Shown here: piece after piece, positions 1 through 6,775 of the stretch
Layout of the letters: each line of letters begins with the position of its first letter
How positions within the stretch are numbered: position 1 is the stretch's first letter
Assembly (NCBI GenBank): GCA_949289925.1
Contig: CASEPW010000050.1
Span: 1 to 6,775 of the forward strand
Direction: 5' to 3'
Length of the DNA stretch: 6,775 nucleotides
Source: an uncultured Mycoplasmataceae bacterium
GTDB taxonomy: Bacteria > Bacillota_I > Bacilli_A > Mycoplasmatales > Mycoplasmoidaceae
The notes under the pieces: model-generated
The model's database searches: none
Told to the model about the DNA's origin: nothing
The model's input: the letters and a program-made list of their open reading frames with translations, nothing else
Translations under genes and position numbers: made by a program

Positions 1-1358
<1,358 letters not shown>

Positions 1359-1362
1359 AAAT

Positions 1363-1368
1363 TCTCCT
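1363..1368 (-). promoter_or_regulatory. Shine-Dalgarno site of ileS
   Basis: AGGAGA is read on the minus strand four bases before the ileS ATG. It overlaps the TAG stop of the upstream membrane-protein gene by two bases, so ribosomes finishing that gene arrive directly on the ileS initiation site. It fixes the ATG at 1358 as the start. Confidence 0.8.
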
Positions 1369-2722
1369 AGTTAATATCTAATGAGTCTATTAATTCATCT
1401 AACTCATCATCTGGAATAGCAATCTCAGGCTTTTTATATTTCATTCTATCTCTTTCTGCATTATTATATTTTTCTGCCAAATCATGCTTTTTAGTTTTTG
1501 ATTTATAAACAGTTTTTAATGCAGAAAATAAAGATTCTTCTTTTTTTGTATCTATATTTTGATCAACATCAGTAGTGAATTTATCAGGATTAGTATCTTT
1601 TCCTTCTTCAATAAGACGTTTTTTATACTTTCTAAATGTATCTTTAGATTTATATTTTTGATATTTTTGTTGAGAAGTATTATAAACTCCTCTAATCTTA
1701 TTATTAATTGAACTAATATTTTCTCTAACATCACCAAAATTAAATTGAATATTATCTTTTTTAAATTTAGATAAATTCTTAGAATTTAATAAATTGTTAA
1801 TGATTGATGAAGCAAATAACAATAATGAAACAATACCAAAAATTGATGCAAATGAAACTAATACTATACCAGGAACACTTAGAGAAGAAACACCACCTGA
1901 AGTAATCTCATAGAATACAAAGTATGAATCATTTGTTGGAATGTTACCAACATTTTTTCTTGTATCAATAACTAATTGGTCAACATTATTACTTGGAGCT
2001 GAGAAATCAACACCAAAAATATTTAAAAAAGATTCTTTATCAAATTGAGATAATGATGCAACTTTGTTTGAATCAACATAAGAAATAACTTTATTTATTA
2101 ATTCTTGGTTCTTTAATTCTGATAAATTAATTAAAGGTGGGAAAATAATCAAAAATAAAAATATTATCATAGATAATAAAAATAATGTTCATCAAATAAT
2201 TCTAATGATGTTAAAAGCTTTTATTCTTTTTGGCGAAAAATATTGATCATACTTGTTTTTTATCTTACCTAATAAATATAATGAAAAATGAATTAAAAGT
2301 AAAATGATTCAAATAAACACAAATACTAAGAAAATAATTCCTTGTAATGATAAAGAAATGTGATTATAATCATACACATAAAAATTTGTAAGTGGTGTGT
2401 AAGAGTTATTAATTACTGAATATGAGAATGGTCATGCCGCCATAACTATTGTATAAATAATCATAAACAAACAATAAAAACATAATGATTTATTTCAAAT
2501 TGAATATTTATTATCCTTAACAAATATTTTTGTATTTTTTGAAAAATTAACAAAATCTTCTTTAACATTGTTTACATTTTCTTTAAAGAATGATTTAACA
2601 TCTATTTTTTTGTGACTAGTTTTAATTGTGGCATCTGATAAAGATAAAAAGTCAGAATCACTAGGTAAATCTTTACTATTTTCTATACTCATATCAATTT
2701 GGTTTTTTCTTCTTAAAATCAT
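1367..2722 (-). CDS. Unrecognised four-helix membrane protein with large charged cytoplasmic ends
   Basis: I do not recognise the family. Read in code 4 the frame is continuous for 451 residues; the five TGA codons fall in or near the first three hydrophobic segments and all serve as Trp. Visible parts: a hydrophilic N-terminus (1-78); predicted membrane helices at about 79-98, 122-151, 170-198 and 283-308; an outside loop of about 85 residues between helices 3 and 4; and a strongly charged, mostly basic tail (309-451) ending in an acidic stretch (PDDELDELIDSLD). A Lys/Arg-rich turn between helices 2 and 3 fits a topology with both ends inside. There is no signal peptide or lipobox. The start is uncertain: the ATG at 2722 has no Shine-Dalgarno and abuts TATAAT, while the ATG at 2692 (441 residues) follows a weak purine run AAGAAGAAAAAA. 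It lies 31 nt after truA and 8 nt before ileS. Four helices and long soluble ends do not match a six-helix ECF S-component. Confidence 0.85.
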
Positions 2723-2751
2723 ATTATATAAATTATAGTATAATTTGGAAA
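2723..2751 (-). promoter_or_regulatory. Possible promoter in the truA/membrane-protein gap
   Basis: Minus-strand TTTCCA (2751-2746, 4 of 6 matches to TTGACA), a 17-base spacer, then a perfect TATAAT (2728-2723) ending directly at the ATG at 2722. A second TATAAT lies at 2737-2732 with no good -35. If the first -10 is used, the transcript would begin inside the first codons after 2722, which would favour the ATG at 2692. If the second is used, the mRNA would be nearly leaderless at 2722. Chance matches are common in DNA this AT-rich, so this is tentative. Confidence 0.35.
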
Positions 2752-2753
2752 TA

Positions 2754-3482
2754 TTAATAAAAAACTTTATATAAATATAAACCACAACCTGGTGCTTTAT
2801 AAATAATCTTACCCTTTTTTGGATTTTTAAAGCAATCTACAATAGTTTCAATATCAATCTTATTTTCGTTATATGCTAAAAATGAACCAACTATCATCCT
2901 AACCATATTTCTCAAAAAACCATTAGCAGTTATATATATCTCTATGTAATCATTATTTTTTTTAATTTTAATATCAGTAATAGTTCTAATTGAATTTTCA
3001 AGTGTTGAAGTAGAAAAAGATAAAAAGTCTTGTTTCTTTATAAAAAGGGGTAAAATTTTTCTAATTTTTGCTAAATCAATATCTTTATTATATTGATAAA
3101 TTATGTCATGCTCATGGACATTATATTTTTTATTAGTGTTAATCTTATAGCAATATGTCTTTTTAATTGCACTATATCTTGCATGAAATTTATTATCTAC
3201 AATTTGAACCTTATGCACTCTTATATCATTTCCTAAACGTGAATTTAATGCATTAAGAATTTCTTTTGGTTTTAAATTTAGTTTATCATGACTAAAATTA
3301 ATAACTTGTTCATTTGCGTGAACATATGCATCTGTTCTACCTGAAGTATTTATTTTTATTTTATACCCAAATAAATCATATAAAATACCTTCAATAAAAC
3401 CTTGGATGGTTAATACATCATTTTGAATTGCTCATCCATGAAAGTTAGTTCCTTTATATGAAATAATAGCTTTATAATTCAT
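2754..3482 (-). CDS. truA: tRNA pseudouridine(38-40) synthase TruA
   Basis: Converts uridines 38, 39 and/or 40 in the anticodon stem-loop of tRNAs to pseudouridine; a cytoplasmic enzyme that acts as a dimer in characterised family members. The 242-residue product is close to the usual bacterial length. It shows the N-terminal YKGTNFHGWAIQ segment (9-20), the catalytic-Asp motif SGRTDAYVHA (47-56, nucleophile D51), HARYSAIKKTYCYKI in the middle, and GFLRNMVRMIVGSFL with the closing KAPGCGLYLY near the C-terminus. W17 is encoded by TGA; the standard code would truncate the gene to a GTG-started fragment from 3218 that lacks the catalytic Asp. The ATG shares one base with the ecfT stop (TAATG). 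The only SD-like run, AGGGAG, is 13 bases upstream, so translation is probably coupled to ecfT. The canonical Gly after RTDA is Tyr here. Confidence 0.96.
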
Positions 3483-4714
3483 TAAAAAACTAGTGCTCCC
3501 TCAACAATACCAAAAGGAACAAAGAAAATATTTAAATAATGGAATAATGTTCCAAAAATTCCAAAAAAGAATATGATAAATAATAAGAAAAAGTCGTATA
3601 GTGAAAAACTATATATTCTATATTTACTTCTATTTTTCTTAGGATTATAACCTCTAGCGTCCATTGCGTTAGCTAACTCTTCAGCATTTCTAAATGCAAT
3701 AGAAAATAAAGGAACAACTAAAGAAACTAATGATTTTAACTTAACAAATAAGTTTCCATTTCTAAAATCAACTCCACGAGCAGCTTGAGCATCTAAAATT
3801 CTTTTTGATTCTGAAAGTAAAGAAGGAATAAATCTAATTGCAATAGCTATAATCATTGATGCTTCACTAACTGGAAACTTAAAAACCCTTAATGGTGATA
3901 ATATTTTTTCTAAACCTGTTGATAGTTCTATAGAAGTAGTTGTTTCAGTTAACATTATACTAACAATAACTATTGAAACTATTTTTAAAGAAATATAAAG
4001 TGCTTTTATAATTGCAATAGGTGATAAGGTATATCAATTTGTTCTAAATAGAACCACACAATCATAATCATAAATAATTTTAGGACTACTTAAAATTGAA
4101 TCAATAATTTGAAAGTCATACTCGATACCATTGTATTCAAATTTATTATTTAACAAAAATAAAAATGCTTTTTTTTGTTCATCAGCTACTACAAAGCTTG
4201 GAGCATTTACAATTTGATTAATATCTACACCATTAACATTAATCCACTTATCTATTTGGTTCATGTTATTTGAAACAAAATAATCAACCATAGTATGGTC
4301 AATTAGATTCTTATAAAAAACATCACCCCCTCAAATGAAAGAAATAAAAATATTATTATTGCTGTAATATCAATCATATTTATTCATTATTCCTAAATCA
4401 CCAAGATGATTAAAACCATCAACACTAAAAGCAATCGGCATCTTATAAAAGAATCAATTAATAAATGTAAACATCAAAAACATAACAATAAAAGACTTAA
4501 AAACTGTTTTAAAATGATTAATTTTTAAACCACACAAACAAAATAAAACAAATAAAACAACTAACAAAATTAATTGTGTAAAAATTGAATTTATTAAGAA
4601 AATGAATATTACTGAAAAAATTAAGAATAAAAACTTTATACCCGGATTAATTCTTTTATTTAAGGGTAAATTGTTTTCGAATTTTTTGTTTGATAAGCAT
4701 TTACTCTTAAACAT
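3482..4714 (-). CDS. ecfT: ECF transporter transmembrane component EcfT, with large extracytoplasmic insertion
   Basis: Membrane scaffold of the energy-coupling factor module; it transmits ATP-driven movement of EcfA1/EcfA2 to a substrate-binding S-component. In code 4 the frame is continuous for 410 residues, with TGA giving Trp at 87, 115, 128 and 227. Typical EcfT proteins are about 265 residues. Hydrophobic segments lie at about 26-43, 46-64 and 70-88, then a largely hydrophilic insertion (about 89-226), further helices from 228, and a strongly hydrophobic C-terminal region (about 368-400). The two coupling-helix Ala-Arg-Gly motifs that dock onto the ATPases are present: AQAARGVDF (ARG at 312-314) and AMDARGYNP (353-355), followed by the usual basic stretch. 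The start overlaps the ecfA2 end by 8 nt, with AAAGGTGA just upstream; the stop overlaps the truA start. Family assignment is firm. The role of the insertion is unknown. Confidence 0.95.
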
Positions 4715-5921
4715 TTTTCACCTTTCTAATTTTATTTAAACATTCAACCAATTGTTCAGCATTTCTTGGTTGCATACCATATAAAGCTTTATATTTATTA
4801 TCAATTTTAACTAATTCATTTATAAATGAAATTGTATTTGGTAATATAACTGAAGCAATATCTACTATTTTTTCATCACAAAAAATTTCATATGGAGTTC
4901 CACTTCTTACAATTTGACCATCATCCATAACTATTACTTCATCAGCAATTTCTAAAACTTGTTCCATTGAATGAGTCACAACAAAAATAGTCTTTTTATT
5001 TTCTTTTGCTTTTAAAATAATATTTAACATATCTGCTTCACCTTTTGGATCTAATCCTGCTGTAGGTTCATCAAAAACTAAAAATTCTGGATCACTAGCT
5101 AATATTCCACTTAATGCTACTCTTCTTTTTTGTCCTCCAGATAACCCAAATGGGGAATTATCAAAATATTTTTCTGGAATTTTTAATTCATTTAATATTT
5201 TTATTGAATTATTTTTAGCATCTTCTTTATTAAAACCTAAATTAATTGGACCAAACATAACTTCTTCTAAGATAGTTGGTTTAAATAATTGAAATTCAGG
5301 AAATTGATAAACGACGCCAACTTGTTTTCTAATTTCTTTGTAATTCTTAACTTTTTTCTTTTTAATTAGAGAACCTGTATAACATTTATTGTTTTCAGTA
5401 TTAACAATTATTTTTTTATCAAATATAAAATTTTTATCAACGACACATGCATATAATTTATTTTTATTATTTTTCTTTTTTATATTTTTAGAATTGATGC
5501 TTTTAATAGAAACATCTTTTACTCTATTATATGCATTTAAAAAGATAAATAATTGATTCTTTCTTAAATCACTTGCACATTCAAAGATTAATATTTTTTG
5601 TGTGTTTTTATCAAATTTAATTTTTTTACATACTGAATCATCTACTGTTTCAATAACATTAATAATTGCATTGTTTAAATTGTTCTTAGAATCAAGCACA
5701 TTATTACCAATTTGTACACTACCATACTTTGGAAAAGATAAACCGTTAAAAAAAGAAAGTAGTGTTGATTTTCCACATCCAGATTTACCAATAATGAAAT
5801 ATATCTTACCCTTTTTAAATGTATAATTTATATTTCTTAATGCTATAAATTGTCTATCAGTTTTTTCATTGTAAACACAATATAAGTTTTTTAATTCAAT
5901 AGCTATGTCGTTTATTTTCAT
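4707..5921 (-). CDS. ecfA2: ECF transporter ATP-binding protein EcfA2, with a lysine-rich internal insertion
   Basis: One of the two ATPases that power ECF-type uptake of vitamins and other micronutrients; peripheral on the inner face of the membrane, pairing with EcfA1 and docking on EcfT. All ABC motifs are intact: Walker A GKSGCGKST (45-53), Q-loop VVYQFPEFQLF (Q206), signature LSGGQKRR (260-267), Walker B LVFDEP (281-286), D-loop AGLD (288-291) and switch His317. QFPEFQLF, FGPINLGF and DEPTAGLDP are typical of EcfA2 rather than EcfA1. At 404 residues it is much longer than the usual 280-300. The excess is an Asn/Lys-rich segment at about 78-190 between Walker A and the Q-loop, which breaks no motif. 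The ATG lies inside the last codons of ecfA1 and has an AGGTGA four bases upstream. The gene contains no Trp codon. Function is confident; the role of the insertion is unknown. Confidence 0.96.
   Translation of the reverse strand: MKINDIAIELKNLYCVYNEKTDRQFIALRNINYTFKKGKIYFIIGKSGCGKSTLLSFFNGLSFPKYGSVQIGNNVLDSKNNLNNAIINVIETVDDSVCKKIKFDKNTQKILIFECASDLRKNQLFIFLNAYNRVKDVSIKSINSKNIKKKNNKNKLYACVVDKNFIFDKKIIVNTENNKCYTGSLIKKKKVKNYKEIRKQVGVVYQFPEFQLFKPTILEEVMFGPINLGFNKEDAKNNSIKILNELKIPEKYFDNSPFGLSGGQKRRVALSGILASDPEFLVFDEPTAGLDPKGEADMLNIILKAKENKKTIFVVTHSMEQVLEIADEVIVMDDGQIVRSGTPYEIFCDEKIVDIASVILPNTISFINELVKIDNKYKALYGMQPRNAEQLVECLNKIRKVKNV
4718..4725 (-). promoter_or_regulatory. Shine-Dalgarno site of ecfT inside ecfA2
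   Basis: AAAGGTGA is read on the minus strand three bases before the ecfT ATG. It lies within the codons for the last residues of EcfA2 (RKVKNV). It supports the ATG at 4714 and the 8-nt overlap, and suggests coupled translation of the two partners. Confidence 0.8.
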
Positions 5922-6739
5922 TTAATCACCTGCTTTATTATTTCATCATGATCTAATGACTCAATAACATTAAAACCTTTATTTCTTATTAAATGCATTA
6001 TTTTAATATCATAAGGAACATCAAGAGAGTTTTCTGACATAAACTTAGCATCAAATAATAAATTGATTGGTTTATCAACCTTTATTAATTCCCCATTTGA
6101 CATAAAAAATATACGATCTGCATTTTTTAATTCTTCCATGTCATGAGTGATGGAAATAACAGTTTTATTTAAATCTTTTTGTAAGAATTTCATTAATTTC
6201 TTTAATTCATTTTTTGCCTTTGAATCAAGCATTGATGTTGATTCATCAAAAATTATAATAGATGGTAAAAGAGATAACACTGAAGTTATACCAACCTTTT
6301 GTTTTTGTCCTCCAGATAATGAATGAACTTCTTTTTTTAATAGTGGAGTTATGTTTATAATTTTTGATGATTCATCTATGATTTCTTGCATATTTTCATG
6401 TTTAATTAAATAATTTTCTAAACCAAATGCTATATCATCTTCAGCAGTGATACCAACAAATTGATTATCTGGATTTTGAAAAATTATTCCTATATTTTTT
6501 TTAAGTTCATTAACATTTTGATTATTTACTTCTATACCCTTAATATATATTGAACCACTTTTTGGCTTTAATAATCCAGATAATATTTTTGATATAGTTG
6601 ATTTTCCTGAACCATTATGACCTATTATGCATATATATTCATTTTCAAAAACATTAAAAGACAAATTTGATAAATTGTAATTATCATTATTTGAATATGA
6701 AAAATATATATTTCTAAACTCAATAATTGATTTTTTCAT
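5912..6739 (-). CDS. ecfA1: ECF transporter ATP-binding protein EcfA1
   Basis: Partner ATPase of EcfA2 in the energy-coupling module, on the cytoplasmic face of the membrane. The 275-residue product has the usual length and intact motifs: Walker A GHNGSGKST (40-48), Q-loop IIFQNPDNQF (Q88), signature LSGGQKQK (141-148), Walker B IIIFDES (161-167), D-loop SMLD (169-172) and switch His199. DESTSMLD is the EcfA1-type Walker B/D-loop (commonly DEATSMLD), which separates it from EcfA2 downstream. In code 4 the TGA at 5920-5918 is Trp274, so the protein ends in WK at a TAA (5914-5912) and overlaps ecfA2 by 10 nt. The standard code would stop it two residues early. The ATG at 6739 is the only ATG after an in-frame stop at 6772-6770. 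It has no Shine-Dalgarno, unlike ecfA2, ecfT and ileS. Confidence 0.96.
5926..5931 (-). promoter_or_regulatory. Shine-Dalgarno site of ecfA2 inside ecfA1
   Basis: AGGTGA is read on the minus strand four bases before the ecfA2 ATG. It lies within the codons for the last residues of EcfA1 (Gln-Val-Ile). It fixes the ATG at 5921 as the start and points to coupled synthesis of the two ATPases. Confidence 0.8.
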
Positions 6740-6740
6740 A

Positions 6741-6769
6741 TTTATACATTTTAATATATAAAATGGAAA
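6741..6769 (-). promoter_or_regulatory. Promoter-like motif before ecfA1
   Basis: Minus-strand TTTCCA (6769-6764), a 17-base spacer and TATAAA (6746-6741), one base before the ecfA1 ATG. The spacing matches the motif before the membrane-protein gene. As a conventional promoter it would start transcription inside the first ecfA1 codons, so either the real -10 is the TATATT a few bases upstream, giving a very short leader, or the match is chance. The 36 bases upstream of ecfA1 hold no recognisable gene end. Confidence 0.25.
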
Positions 6770-6775
6770 TTAAAA

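Noticed and set aside
1359..1366. T-box leader or other riboswitch controlling ileS.
   Set aside because: Only 8 bases separate ileS from the preceding gene, and no leader structure or specifier region can fit.
1552..1737. Open frame of 61 codons on the minus strand inside the membrane-protein gene.
   Set aside because: It overlaps the real gene in another frame, has no ribosome binding site or domain, and is Ile/Lys/Leu-rich as expected from AT-rich shadow frames.
1367..2722. The membrane protein as an S-component of the ECF transporter.
   Set aside because: S-components are usually compact six-helix proteins of about 200 residues. This one has about four helices and large soluble ends, and is separated from ecfT by truA.
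2723..2753. Factor-independent terminator after truA.
   Set aside because: The gap is AT-rich with no GC-containing stem. T-runs elsewhere in the window are ordinary Lys/Phe coding.
2495..2785. A separate small gene starting at a GTG at 2785.
   Set aside because: It is in the same frame as the larger membrane protein across a TGA Trp codon. The GTG lies inside the conserved TruA C-terminal coding sequence, so the true start is more likely 2722 or 2692.
2754..3218. truA starting at the GTG at 3218.
   Set aside because: That form lacks the catalytic GRTD segment. Reading TGA as Trp17 extends the frame to the ATG at 3482, which gives full family length.
3482..4714. ecfT looks like three broken fragments (4714-4454, 4291-4034, 3955-3482), suggesting a pseudogene.
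   Set aside because: All pieces are in one frame, and the interrupting stops are only TGA, read as Trp in this organism. Both ARG motifs and the membrane helices are present.
5602..5826. Open frame of 74 codons on the plus strand opposite ecfA2.
   Set aside because: It lies antisense to the Walker A and insertion region of ecfA2 and has no supporting signal; it is a shadow frame.

Overview
The window comes from an AT-rich mollicute that reads TGA as tryptophan (genetic code 4). All six genes lie on the minus strand. Four of them (ecfT, truA, the membrane protein and ileS) are intact only if TGA is decoded as Trp, and a fifth (ecfA1) takes its true C-terminus from it. By my count 19 of 20 Trp codons are TGA; the one TGG is in ecfT. 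Base composition, heavy TGA use and AGGTGA/AGGAGA-type ribosome binding sites suggest the Spiroplasma/Mesoplasma/Entomoplasma/mycoides-type branch, but the genus cannot be fixed from the sequence alone.

Layout in the direction of transcription (right to left): ecfA1 (6739-5912), ecfA2 (5921-4707), ecfT (4714-3482), truA (3482-2754), an unrecognised four-helix membrane protein (about 2722-1367), and the 5' half of ileS (1358 to the window edge). Neighbours overlap by 10, 8 and 1 nt in the ecf-truA part. An 8-nt gap separates the membrane protein from ileS. The largest non-coding stretch is only 31-61 nt, between truA and the membrane protein. The rest of the window is coding, and I see no RNA gene, mobile element, CRISPR array or factor-independent terminator.

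The first three genes make the energy-coupling module (two ATPases plus the T-component) of an ECF transporter, which serves interchangeable vitamin/cofactor-binding S-components encoded elsewhere. TruA (tRNA pseudouridine synthase) and IleRS (isoleucyl-tRNA synthetase) serve tRNA maturation and charging. The membrane protein has no recognised function.

Nothing here looks like a new defence or mobile system. The points most worth a second look are a roughly 110-residue insertion in EcfA2, a roughly 140-residue extracytoplasmic insertion in EcfT, the unknown membrane protein, altered residues in the IleRS editing pocket, and two genes without a Shine-Dalgarno sequence that share a promoter-like motif abutting the start codon.
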